Under the pieces are notes generated by a model. It saw only the letters and a list, made by a program, of their open reading frames with translations. It made no database searches and was not told the DNA's origin. The translations under genes were made by a program, and so were the position numbers. From the NCBI GenBank assembly GCA_016748015.1, contig JAAOMT010000128.1, positions 1,332,607 through 1,396,606 on the forward strand: DNA of 64,000 nt, given 5' to 3'. Positions 9,691 through 19,939 of this stretch are shown here, one piece after another; the first letter of the stretch is position 1; each line of letters opens with the position of its first letter. The stretch is from Geosiphon pyriformis. Lineage: Eukaryota > Glomeromycota > Glomeromycetes > Archaeosporales > Geosiphonaceae.

Positions 9691-10800
9691 TTATTCAATC
9701 TTAATTTGTAAGCTCCATTTCCTAGAATTTTTTTTATATGAAATGGTCCGTCTCATTTGGAGTCAAATTTTCCACTCCATTGTTTTTCCGCTTTGGTATG
9801 ATGTAGTAGTACTTTGTCTCCAATCCTGAATTCAACTGGTTTATTTGGTAGTTGGTTATCATGTCTTTTTTTTTGTTTTTCTTGTGATTTTTGTATGTTA
9901 TCAGCTGCTCTTCGTCATTTGTTTTCTAATGTTTTCATTAAGTCATATGTTCTTCTCAACAATGTATTTTTGAAATTTTCTTCTGTTATTGGTTCGGTTG
10001 GGTATGTGCTGACTTCTATTTCTACTGGTAGTGTTGCTGTTCTACCATATACTAATTCAAATGGTATTGCTTGTGTAGTATCTTGCTTCATTGTCCAATA
10101 AGCAAATAGTACTGATGGTATCAACAAATCCCAATCATTCTGGTTTTTTTGGCTGAGTTTAGCTATTGCTTCACACAATGTTCTGTTAAATCTTTTGACT
10201 AATCCATTGGTTTGTGGATGGTATGGTGATGATAGTGGTTTCTTAATTCTGAATCTTTGGCTCAATTCTGTTAATGTTTTGTTTACAAAATAAGTTCTTT
10301 GGTCTGATAATAATTTTTTTAGACATCCATGTCGACAGATCAAATCCTGATGAACAAATTCGGCAACAGATTCTGCATCCGCTCTTTGAATTGCTTTCGC
10401 CTTTGGCCATTTAGTGAGATAGTCCATGGCTACTGCTATGTACCTGTTTCCTCTGCTGGTAATTGTTAATAGTCCGACTAGATCAATTCCAACACAGTCA
10501 AATAGTTGTCTTACTTTGATTGGTCTTAACAGTTTACTGGGTTTCATATCTTCTCTTTACTGACAAGCATCACAATTTTGAACATATTAGATGATGTCTG
10601 AATACATTGATGGCCAATAGTATCTTTTTCTGGTTTTTTTCATGGTTGCTTCTTTATGAAAATGTTCTGCTGTTGAATTTAAGTGCATGTTGAATAATAT
10701 TGTCTCTTTTTCTGGCTCTGTAATTACTCTGGTTGGTTGATTTGGATCTTTTCTATTTTTCCAATAAAGTATATTTTAGTGAGTGATAAAATATTTTGAT
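9691..10800 (-). pseudogene. Gypsy B integrase
   Basis: The open core at 10,547-9,915 shows VGIDLVGLL and LLSDQRTYFVN with the first two catalytic Asp residues. The third motif reads NGLVKRFNRTL: the catalytic Glu has become Lys, a G-to-A change, so strand transfer should be lost. Upstream, the HHCC site (CDACQ) and the LTAEHFHKE region are broken by stops. Downstream comes the GPF-like module near 9,720-9,760. Copy A and copy C keep the Glu. Confidence 0.9.
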
Positions 10801-10975
10801 TGTTGTTTGATACTCTTTCATTCCATTTGAGATAAATTCTCCTTGAACTGTTGAGTGTTTATATAATGTTGAAGTTGTTGATATTTTTGTATGTTTATTT
10901 TTTGTTATATTTTTCATTGGTATTGTTCTGGTTTTGTTATATTTTTGTGTTAAAATGTTCTTAAATTTGTTTTAT

Positions 10976-11480
10976 TCATAACAAACCGTCAGCATTTCTG
11001 TTGTCTTTTCCTTTTTTGTAATGTATAGTATAATTGTATGGTGCGAGTGCCATTTTCCATCTTGACTGTCTTCCATCTCCAAATTCTTGTTTTTGGAGTG
11101 ATGTTAATCCCTTGTGATCTGTGTATACTTCAAACTTCTGGCTCAAGTATTCTTTCCATTTTATGACTGACCAGTATATTGCTAAGTGTTCTTGTTCCAG
11201 TGTTCCATAGTTCTTTTCGGCTGGTGTTAAACCTCTGCTAGCATATACTACTGAATGTTCTCTGCCATCTGGTCCTTTCTGAGATAATACTGCTCCCAAT
11301 GCTTGGCTGAATGCATTGGTGGTAATGATAAATGGTTTGCTGTAATCTGGATAGATCAGTACTGGAGCTTGAATGAGTTTTCTTTTTAGAATATCAAAAG
11401 CTTTTTGTTGACTTTCTGTTCATTTATATTTTGTATTCTTGGTTTGCAGTTAGTTGAGTAACTGTGCTATCTTGAAAAAG
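10976..11480 (-). pseudogene. Gypsy B RNase H
   Basis: An open segment (11,299-10,976) has GAVLSQKGPDGREH, LEQEHLAIYW and YTDHKGLTSLQ, with the conserved Glu and Asp. Just upstream, the first acidic motif reads TNAF where C has DASG, so Asp is Asn, as in A. The linking part between RT thumb and RNase H contains stops (for example after QKLLI). The end reads NADGLL before a stop in a spacer that leads to integrase. Confidence 0.88.
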
Positions 11481-12300
11481 TTCTTGATAAAACATTAATA
11501 GTAGCTGGCGAATCCCAAGAATGATTTCAGTTCTGTCATATTGGTCAGCACTGGAAAGTTCTTTACTATCTCTATTTTCTCTGGATCCATTTTGATGCTG
11601 TCTTTGCTGACTATGTGTCCCAAGAATTTTAGTTCTGTCTTGTCAAAGAAGCACTTTGTTGCATTTAACTTTAGTTCTGCTCTTCTTAGTCTTTCGAACA
11701 CTTGTTGAAGATGATGAAAATGATCATTAAATGTTTTTAAGAATACACTGGTGTTGTCCAAGTATACAACTACTGATTTCCACAATAAGCCAGTATAGAC
11801 AATTTCCATTAGCTGTTGGAAAGTGGCTGGTGTGTTGGTTAAACCGAATGGCATTACTTCAAATTCAAAATTCTCTTCTCTCGTGGTAAATACCATCTTC
11901 TCTTTGTCGGCTGGATCTATAGCCACTTGTCAGTAACCACTGTCCAAAGTCTAATGTTGAGAACCATTTGTTCCTGCCAAAAGCATCAAATAATTCCTGT
12001 ATCTATGGAGTTGGATAGCTGTCTCCACAAGTTACACTATTGAGTTTCCTGTAGTCTACACAAAATCGGATTTTTCCATTTTTCTTATGGACGAGTACCA
12101 CTGGTGATAACCATAGGCTCATTGATGGCTGAATTAGCCCATTGTCAAGCATTCAGTTTATTTCTTGACAAATAATCTCATGGCTGGCTGGTGGCACTCT
12201 GTATGCTCTTTGTTTAATTGGCATTGCATCTTCAGTTTTGATCTGATGCTAGATGATGTCAGTTCGGCCAAACTCATTTTCACTGGCAAAGATGTTATTG
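11481..12300 (-). pseudogene. Gypsy B reverse transcriptase
   Basis: The open segment 11,926-11,495 has MAIDPADKEKM, FEVMPFGLTNTPATFQQLME, VYLDNTSVF and FLGHIVSKDSIKMDPEKI. The active-site motif is YLDN, as in A, so the second catalytic Asp is lost. The part containing LDLDSGYWQ (about 11,930-12,000) is broken, with a stop directly after YWQ-equivalent sequence, and the motif block with RKKNGKIRFCVDYRKLN lies near 12,040-12,090. Order and spacing match A and C. Confidence 0.9.
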
Positions 12301-12692
12301 AACTGGTTAAGCAACATCTTGAGTTGCATACGTTGGAGTGGATCTAAGTTTCCTATGCTCATTTGTTTCAATTGTTCTGGTTGGAGCAAATAACATTCAC
12401 TTTGTCTGTATATTGTTTGTGATATGACATTGACATATTCACAAAGTTGTGGAAAGTCTGGAATGGAGTTTGGTGGTTGATCCTCTATTTTAGTGTTTAA
12501 GTATTCAATGATGGTTCTAGCTGGTATTACTATGCCATTTTCTGTGTTGTTGTAGATAAGAATTTTGATGTGGCTGTAATTTTTGGCTGGTATGTAGAGA
12601 TTGATGAGTCCAACTTCTCTTGATTCACAAAGACTGGCTTCTGCTTCAAAAATTTGTGCTTGGTCTTTTTCTTTCCTTTCTATTGCTAGCAT
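12249..12692 (-). pseudogene. Gypsy B linker between dUTPase and RT
   Basis: Open frame of 147 residues that matches A 220-660. It contains EAEASLCESREVGLINLYIP, a LQPEQLKQMSIGNLDPLQ block and the start of RT (SENEFGRTDII). The sequence is conserved in all three Gypsy copies but I recognise no domain. It is separated from the dUTPase frame by a TAG at 12,693-12,695 that probably replaces a CAG codon (NQYM in other copies). Confidence 0.75.
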
Positions 12693-12695
12693 GTA

Positions 12696-13577
12696 CTAAT
12701 TATATGGTGGAATAGAAATAGCTTGACCAGTTGAGATAATTTTTCCTTGGCCAACAATTTCTTCCTCTGTCATATTAACTAGTACATCTATTCTATCTGT
12801 TGACCCAAATTCCTGTATTCCTCTTGCTGTTATTCCTAATTCCTTCCTCTTTCCCACTGATATTAATTGAGCTACTCTAACCAGAGACAGGAATATTGTG
12901 TGTGCTATTTTTTCATTGGGCTCTATTATATAGGTCTTTTCCGAGTCATTTTGTAGTATAGTGATAATATTTCCTACATATCCTGCATCAATTATTCCTC
13001 CTCTTATATTAATCTCTCTTTTCGCTAAACTACTCCTAAATGCTAATTGAACTATTGTTGTTGCTGGAATTTTTAGTGCTACTTTCAGATCAATGCAGGT
13101 GCATGAATGTGGTTTCAATTTGATAACCTCTTTTCCTAGATACTTCAGATCAAACTTTGCATCAGTATCATGCACACGTTCTGGCATAATATCTTCCCCA
13201 TTGTCACTATACCATTTCAACTCTTGTTTCTTGGAGAGATCTGGTAGTGCAATGTATTGTTCATAGTTTAAATCGGAGTTTGAATCTGAGTTTGAATCGT
13301 TTTTGTTGTCATTGCCATTTTGAATGGAGCTGGAACTGGTGTTTTTGTTGTTGTCGTCGGAGTCTGGATCACGATTGATCAGCAATTCTGATTCCGATGC
13401 ACAACTGCTAATTGGTTCTTCTTCTTCAGGGATTATGTAGATCATGCATGGTGGTGGATTGTAAATGAGGTCACAATTGTTACAATATTCAAAGTCACTG
13501 GAAATTAAACAATGGCGACACAGTCTTGTATTTAACTGTGCTAGCCATTGTTCTTGCTCTTTTCTAGTGGATGCCAA
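12696..13577 (-). CDS. Gypsy B zinc-ribbon plus dUTPase domain (293 codons open)
   Basis: Residues 20-35 form a CxxC-x8-CxxC ribbon (CRHC and CNNC). Residues 50-105 are an acidic, Asn/Ser-rich linker. Residues 137-262 hold all five dUTPase motifs: DTDAKFDLK (I), RSSLA (II), GGIIDAGYVGN with the catalytic Asp197 and Tyr200 (III), RVAQLI (IV) and ARGIQEFGSTDR (V). This is the trimeric dUTPase fold by motif pattern. It lies between protease and RT. It is the only copy in the window with an uninterrupted domain and an intact catalytic Asp, although it is part of a polyprotein whose start and end are broken, so an independent start at the first Met is unlikely. Confidence 0.85.
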   Translation of the reverse strand: MASTRKEQEQWLAQLNTRLCRHCLISSDFEYCNNCDLIYNPPPCMIYIIPEEEEPISSCASESELLINRDPDSDDNNKNTSSSSIQNGNDNKNDSNSDSNSDLNYEQYIALPDLSKKQELKWYSDNGEDIMPERVHDTDAKFDLKYLGKEVIKLKPHSCTCIDLKVALKIPATTIVQLAFRSSLAKREINIRGGIIDAGYVGNIITILQNDSEKTYIIEPNEKIAHTIFLSLVRVAQLISVGKRKELGITARGIQEFGSTDRIDVLVNMTEEEIVGQGKIISTGQAISIPPYN

Positions 13578-14110
13578 GTTTTGGTAGTGTTCATGGAACT
13601 CATCTGGTTCCAGAAAATTTATGACTGGCTCTGCATTCTAGTCAAGCTCGATGGGTTCTGGTGGATTGTTTTTAATTGTTCTGATTTTTTCTGACAATGC
13701 GCTTTTAATTTTGGTGATTACTATCTGCCATAATTCATTGTCATTGTGTGGACAATTGTCCAATCACTGTACAGCTCTTCTCCAGACAGCTTCTATGGGT
13801 GTTCCTTTCTCGACCCAGTCACTGATAAGGATTGTGTATTGGCAGAACACATCGCACGTTCCTTCTCTCCCAGGAATGTTGTTTCACATTTTTTCATCGA
13901 AGAAAGTTTCTCTACAGGCTAGATATGGTGTATTATCCCATTTTCCCACTTGTTTTGGTCTTCCAAAGCATTCAATGAGGCATGCGCGACAATAGAACTT
14001 GGTTGCTGTCTGATATTCTTCGTCATTGCCACAGTATGTGCCCATTGACAACAATTTCTTGCCGCAATCAACACACACTAGTTTGGGTCAGTGATAAGTG
14101 AATTGTTGTG
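13578..14110 (-). pseudogene. Gypsy B cysteine-rich region between protease and dUTPase
   Basis: An open segment (14,078-13,884) has MCVDCGKK, then TYCGND, then FYCRACLIECFGRPKQVGKW and YLACRE: four Cys pairs or singles in about 60 residues, suggesting zinc binding. It is followed by a frame-broken helical part near 13,600-13,870 that joins the next ribbon. The equivalent in C is at 60,334-60,560 and continues after a solo LTR. A role as nucleic-acid binding module is plausible but not shown. Confidence 0.65.
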
Positions 14111-14399
14111 ATGTTGTGTATTGATAGGAGGTATTATAAGTGGTAGTGGTTTGGGTGGTTCTTTTTTCTCTTTCTTTTCCTTTCCCTTTATTCTCTTTGT
14201 TTTCTTCCCATTCCTAGCTTAAAGTCGGTTCACTTTTGTCATTGTTGGTCTATGTCAAGTCATCAGTTTCTCAGGTAAGTTCTTCCTTTTGTTTCCCTTT
14301 TCCATTGTCATTGTCATCTCAGGGGAGTATTGGCGGCAGTTTGTTGTGCTCTTCATCAGTCCATGACACTTGGTAGGCTTCTCAGGTAGGTTTCTTTTT

Positions 14400-14830
14400 C
14401 TCCTCCTCCAGTTTGATCAATAGTTTCTCTCTTGGAGGAGTCTTGAAGTGGCCACACGTAGCCGGTACATGTATGTGTTGGTCCTGATATGTTAGCTGGA
14501 GTTCTTGGGTGTTCTAGTCTAATGTCGCATTAACTTTGGATAGCCAGTCATTACCAACGAAAGCTTGGTATTGAGTGGCTTCCATCACTAGAACTTTAAT
14601 GGAAGTCACGATGCCATTGACTTCAAAAGAGAAGTTGTCAATTTCGCCGATTGGAGTTTTGGTTGCTCCATCAGCTGTGATGATTCTGGTGCTAGTAGCT
14701 CGATTAACTTGGTGACCTAATTGATCCATGAGTTGTCATGTGATGATGCTGTCTGCTGAACCACTGTCAAAAATCAATTTGATGGATTGTCTCTTGACTT
14801 TGACATTAGTATACATCACGGTGATTGGTT
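14400..14830 (-). pseudogene. Gypsy B aspartyl protease
   Basis: Reading the minus strand from about 14,800: IKLIFDSGSADSIIT gives the DSG active site of a retropepsin. A TGA follows directly (Trp in related reading), then the open segment 14,729-14,514 has MDQLGHQVN, the flap-like ADGATKTPIGEI and the second conserved region QAFVGNDWLSKVNATLD. The same block is found in C (60,950-61,290), and in degraded form in D (27,430-27,689 and 34,432 onward). It would process the gag-pol polyprotein. Confidence 0.85.
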
Positions 14831-15259
14831 TGGCTTCAAGAGCAGCTCCACTAAATAATGGCATTGCAGTTGTTTTCTTGAATTTGAATGGGAATATAAC
14901 AGCCAAGGACTTATTTTTGGTGATGGTAGCAGGTGAGATATTACTGGTAAGTGGTTGTTTTTGGGTAAATGCCAGGTTATTGGTTGAGGTGTCTTCTGGA
15001 GTGACCAGGAAACTTAAATAGTTTTGGAAATTTGGGTTCTGGGGTTGACTGGCACCCGAATTCTACTGGTGTAATTCAGATGGTGCTGTGAAGAACTGGG
15101 AATTGGTTGATGGACTACTATCGCCGATCTCTAGCTCTGTTTAGTTATTTTTGGTCTTTGGGTTCCATTGGGTAGTAAGCTTTGGGGTGGTGTTTCAATT
15201 TATTGGAGTTGATAGATTATTTGTGGCTGTGGTTGTTAATAATTTACTTGTGGCTGCAG

Positions 15260-17242
15260 TTAATAGATTGGAGCTTGATACATTGGAGACTGATAGACTG
15301 ATGATTGCATCACTGGTAAGTAAGCAAGTTGATTTTGATTTGGGTACTGATTTGGAGTTTGAAACCGGCGATCAGGGTTTTGATATTGATTTCTTAATTG
15401 TTGGTTATTTAAACGCTGGCAACAGTCAATTTGGATATGTTCTTGTTTACCACAATAGTAGCAGATACGCATTTCTTGTTGCCACTGTTGATTGGTCAAT
15501 GAAGATGGACATGGTTGATTTTGGGCACAATTAGAGTTTCCTTGATTATCACATCATTGTGGAGGCTAATAAATGGCATGATTGTCAGCTAAGTATCCTT
15601 CTAATCTCTTATTAATTGATTCACTAAACTTCTCCAATTTGGAATCCAATTCAGATGATCCGTTTATTATTAGATTAACGGCTTGAGCATGGTTAGCCTC
15701 TGACTCAGCAGATTCAAAATCTCTGGTGTGTGTAACTGCATTTTGAAAGGTGCCTGGATGCAATGGATGTACATGTTGCAAGATACTGCTATGCAGGCCA
15801 TGGATAAACTGATTGAGTATCTGTGGTGCTGTGAAATAGTTGGTGTCAATTGCTTGAATTTGGTGCAGGTTTTGATAGAAGCATCCCAGATAAGTAGTGA
15901 CTGCTTCCATTTCTCCTTGTTTCATGGTAGTGAATGTATTGACTAGGCAATTGATGCTGTTATTGTTGCTGAAATATTTTAGGAATTCTGCTTTGAAGGC
16001 ATTGAAATCTTGTGGTTTATTAACCAAGCTCTGATACCATGAATTGGCAGTATCTTTGAGAAAGTAGAAAATGGTTTGCATTGCTCAGGCATCATTCTAT
16101 CTATTGGCTGCGATGGTCTTTTCTATATACTTGAGTGTTATCTTCTTTGCCAGTAAAGTTGTCAAGTTTTGCGATTGGTACATAGGCCATTGGATCTAAG
16201 TTAGGTGGTTGTGGTGACTGTTGAAGCAGTTGTTGTTGTACTGGTTGTTAGGGTGGTAGTTGAAATGACTGTTGTATGGATTCAGCTATGGAATTAATCG
16301 GCATTTGATTGATGATGATTACTGGAGATAAGTTTTGTTGATTTATTAAATCGGAGTTTTGATTATCCTGAGTTGGCGGTGTCTGAATATTTGAAGTTTT
16401 GATTTCTGGATTTTCTGGATTTAGGTTTTGCTGTGTTTAAAGATTCGGGGTTTTAAATTCTGGGTTTTCAGCAATTGGATTCTGGTAAGTGAATTCTTGA
16501 TCTTTAGCTTCTTCTTCTTCCTCTTCTTTTGATTCTATTACTTTGCACAGATCAGAAATTCTGAAATCTGGGGGAGGCAGTGGTGATCAAAGTCTTGATG
16601 GCATTGATGATTGCGAGTTAAATCCTTCAAAATACATACCATATAGTCCTAATAACTCTGTTTTCCTTTGTTTACTTTGGAATAGGAATCATTCAAATGC
16701 TGATGTTGTGTTTGATGTGGCCACATTAGTAGATGTAATATTAATGGCACTTTCAGGTGTATAGTGGTATGATAGATTAGTTGGGAACTCAATTCTTGTT
16801 TTCTTCCAAGTAGGTGGTTGTATTTTTTTGGGTGTTATTGCTGGTGTTTGCAGTTTTCCTTTGCCTTTGCTCACGTAAGTAATGGGATATCTTTGCTGTG
16901 TGTAATGTTCAATTTCTTTGTTGATTTCCATAATGATGAAGGCAAAATTGTGATTTGTTAGCAGATTGGTATTTTTGAATTAATTTACTATAAAAGGCTT
17001 TTCTTGCTGATTCAATATTTACTGGTGTTCCTAACAGATAGACAATTCTTTTGTTGACATAGAAATTGAAAGCTGATTCTGCTAATATGTGGTTGTAATT
17101 TAATCTCAAATGTTGACAGTAGTGTTAAAATAAGAATTTCGCAAATCCTAGATGATTTGCTTCTATGTTTTCTGATTCTGCCACTTTTAGATTTGTGTTG
17201 GTGCTGGTTTTCTGTAGGATTATACCTCATAGGGAGCACCAA
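15260..17242 (-). pseudogene. Gypsy B gag with CCHC zinc knuckle
   Basis: The gag frame starts just after the primer site and is split into several open segments. The core (16,081-15,566) has FYFLKDTANSWYQSLVN, FLKYFSNNNS and ILNQFIHGLHSSI, typical of the retrotransposon gag domain. The knuckle is CYYCGKQEHIQIDC at 15,463-15,422, all four ligands present, followed by a Gln/Pro/Tyr-rich tail. The N-terminal part has AESAFNFYVNK and NIESARKAFYSKL, matching C. A Pro/Gln-rich stretch with stops lies between about 16,100 and 16,700. The frame between segments is broken by stops and shifts. Confidence 0.85.
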
Positions 17243-17243
17243 A
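17222..17243 (-). other. Primer binding site of Gypsy B
   Basis: Directly inside the 5' LTR the minus strand reads TGGTGCTCCCTATGAGG, beginning with TGG as expected for pairing with the CCA end of a tRNA. Copy C has a decayed version at the same place (63,670-63,688), and the LTR2 family copy F starts its site with the same TGGTGCT. I could not assign the tRNA with confidence. Confidence 0.75.
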
Positions 17244-18114
17244 TGTTACAGGTGACTATTTTTGGTGTTGAATTAAATAACAAACCCATAACTTGGTATT
17301 CAAATCTAGTTGCAGTTGATAGTGATCTGAAGATTTGTGTCTGAAAGGTTTGTATCTGAAGGGTTTGGTTGAGTTCTTTGTATAATGGACAGAGATTCAA
17401 TGGTAATAGTTTTATCCATAGCTTTCCAAAACTGCAGTTTCATCAATTTTTTTCTCAGCTTGATGGCCAGTATTCCTCCTGGTAAGCTATCTTCAATTAA
17501 GTATTCTACCCTTATTTCTGGGTCTTTTACCAGTTACGTTTATTCTGATGTCAATACTCCACATATTAATCCTCAATAGAGTTAGTAAACAACAATAAAA
17601 TCAAAGCAAAAAATAAAGAAAAAAAAAGAAAATAAAGAAAGAAAAGAAATAAGCCAAGGCAATTTGCAAGTTAGTATTTTGTTAATAGCCATGATCAAGA
17701 GCTATTGTTCTAGTGTAGTTAAGTATCAATTACTATCAACATGAAGTGTTGATAGTGACAGCAAGTTTGAGATAACAAACAGTTATTTATTTGTGGTTTG
17801 AAAAGTTGTCTAGATAAAATCTAAACTGAGAGGTCTGTCTTTTTAGCTTCTAATCTTACTGTTATATATACATAATTGAGATTCCTCAATTTCTCAATTC
17901 TTCACAACAGAAATCCTAGAATTTCTGGAATTCTGCAATTTTTTTGAAAAAAATTTTGGAATTCTGGAATCCTGCGATTCTTTGTGAGAATCCTGTAATT
18001 CCTGGAATCCTGCAATTTCTGAGAGGAATCCTGGAATTCCACATTTTACTACATCTACTTCTAATTAGTTAATAACTAGGCTAATATATATTCTCTATAT
18101 TTCTATAAGTAATA
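17244..18114 (-). repeat. 5' LTR of Gypsy B
   Basis: Plus strand begins TGTTACAGGTGACT and ends CTATAAGTAATA, 871 bp. It contains the palindromic GGAATTCC-type array, reversed TATA box near 17,860, stem-loops near 17,685-17,760 and a purine-rich tract near 17,590-17,650. Its left part (TTTTTGGTGTTGAATTAAAT and TAGTTGCAGTTGATAGTGATC) is the subtype also seen at 63,905, unlike the left LTR of B. Confidence 0.9.
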
Positions 18115-18649
18115 CTATGATCAAGAGCTATTGTTCTTATACAGTTTTAAGTATCAATTACTATTGATATTTAAAGTTGATAGTGAGCAATTAGATTTGA
18201 GATGCTGAATAAGTATATTTATTAATATTTAGAATGATATAAGTTCTAACTAGGGAATAGTAACTAATGAATTTTTTGTCTGGTCTTTTTTTTTCTGCTT
18301 TTAATGCTACTACTATATATACATATTTTCTAGTTTTACAGAATTGCTTTGAATCATTTGTTTTTACTAGTTATCACTTTGTTTTCTTACATTATAATTA
18401 ATTATCTTATGTTATAACATATTATCTGACGTTATTACATATTATTCTGTGTTATCCTATATTATAACATGTTATCCTATGTTATAATACATTATTTTGT
18501 GTTATTCTGCATTATAACATGTTATCTTATATTATAACATATTATCCAACATTATTGTGCATTATTCTGTGTCTCTTTATATTTTGTCATGTTTTTTTTG
18601 GTCATGTTTTTTCTTCTTTTTTTGATTGGCTTTCTTTTTTCAAGTAACA
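18115..18649 (-). repeat. Truncated LTR1 with a different palindromic array
   Basis: Begins inside an LTR (CTATGATCAAGAGCTATTG) directly at the right end of element B and ends TCAAGTAACA at 18,649, the proper LTR1 end. It keeps the stem-loop, a reversed TATA box near 18,318-18,327, and, instead of the GGAATTCC array, an array of units like GTTATAACATGTTATCC (about 18,385-18,580). It interrupts the gag of element F, which resumes at 18,650. Confidence 0.85.
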
Positions 18650-19600
18650 ATATTTTTAAAATGACTAATATTTTAGTTAATATTATTATTGTTGGTTGGT
18701 AAAATAGTTTTCAACTTTTTTTACAAGTTAATCAATTTTTTTTTAACTACTGAGCTGGTTTTGCTGATTACAAGATTGACAAGTTTGGTGTGATTTGCTT
18801 TTTTTATTGCCATTTTATAGTTTTTTGTATATTAAATAATTGTAGCTAAGTCTATAAAAGCATGAAAGACTGACAGATTTAGAAAGTTCTTGTTTAATGT
18901 TTTGGAACCAGTTTCAAAAAGTAATAAAGATATTGTTGTCAATAAATTGTTCTAAAAAAGCATTTTTGAATGCTTACCAAATTTCAAAGAGTGTATTTAA
19001 GTTTTTAAACTATTTATTTATAGTTTTTTGAAAAAAATAAGGAATAGCTTTAAGTATTCTTATAGTATTTTATTTGTTTGTATTTCTCACTTTCTGGATT
19101 TTGTCAAGCCATTTTTGTGGACTGGTATTAACATTTTTTCCAATAAATTCAGTAATTTTTGTAATGTAGGTGGTTGTTATTTTTTTGGTATTCTCATTTT
19201 TAGTAGTTTTTTTTTCTGTGGATTTAAAAATATCTTCATTGTTATTGAAATAATTGCTTTGGTTTTTTGCTAAAAAGTCAAAAAGATTGGTACTAGTAAA
19301 TATTGATTTTGGTTGTTAAGTAAAACTTTTTGGTAAGATGAAATCTTCTGGTCTTAAAAACTGGATAAGAGATAAATTAAGTATTTGCAATTGAGCAAAT
19401 AAAAGTAGAAATAATATAATAGAGAGTAGTAATTTGATACTGGTTTTTTGTTCTGGTGTTTGCAAATGTTTGGCAGTTATTTTTGGTGTATTGTGAGTTA
19501 TATGGTTAACTCAAAGTGTTTTTTTTTTGTTTTTTTTTGTTGCTATTTTCTGGTTCTGATTTAAAGTTAAGAGAGTATTTAGACTATACCAGATACTTTT
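18650..19600 (-). pseudogene. Gag of Gypsy F (LTR2 family), degraded
   Basis: On the minus strand the sequence reads, with stops, NENTKKITTTYITKITEF, SPQKWLDKIQKV, ILKAIPYFFQKT, WxAFKNAFLEQFIDNN and, near 18,700-18,820, ANHTKLVNLVISKTSS and KKVENYFTNQQQ. This is the retrotransposon gag domain of a family distinct from B. The same gag, more damaged, is on the plus strand in D (24,870-27,000). The left end is cut by the LTR1 remnant; the leader to the primer site runs to 19,939. Confidence 0.8.
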
Positions 19601-19939
19601 TTTACAATATTAAATAATATTAAAGTTAAGTTTTTGAAAGTAGGTATTAAGTATTTTACTATTAAGATTTTCTGTTTCTAAGTAGAAATAGTGTAATAAG
19701 TTTTTATAGAAATTGTTTCTAACTTTTGAAATATTGTAATTTCCAAAAAGATAATTGTTAATACAGTTTTTAATGTATTGGTATAATGTTTTTTTGAAAT
19801 TTTTAATTCCATCTTAAATGTTGAATCTTTGCTTGCAGTGAAGGTAAATTAACTAATAATATTCTAGAATTATTGTGTTAATTGTGATTGCGACTTTGAA
19901 GTTATTATTGCTGTATTATTTTTATAAAAAAGCACCAAA

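Larger units (their letters stand above)
7944..18114 (-). mobile_element. Gypsy element B, LTR1 family, LTR to LTR
   Basis: A 10.2-kb element on the minus strand with, in transcription order, a 5' LTR (17,244-18,114), a primer binding site, gag, protease, cysteine-rich modules, dUTPase, RT, RNase H, integrase, C-terminal extension, polypurine tract and 3' LTR (7,944-8,818). All genes carry stops or lost residues. The 4 bp outside the LTRs do not match (CTGG and CTAT), and the two LTRs resemble different LTR1 subtypes more than each other, so the element may be a recombinant. The right flank is a remnant of another LTR1. Confidence 0.93.

Noticed and set aside
18385-18580. Centromeric or telomeric repeat
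   Set aside because: The repeat lies in the U3 position of a truncated LTR1 and has a counterpart in another LTR1 at 40,140.
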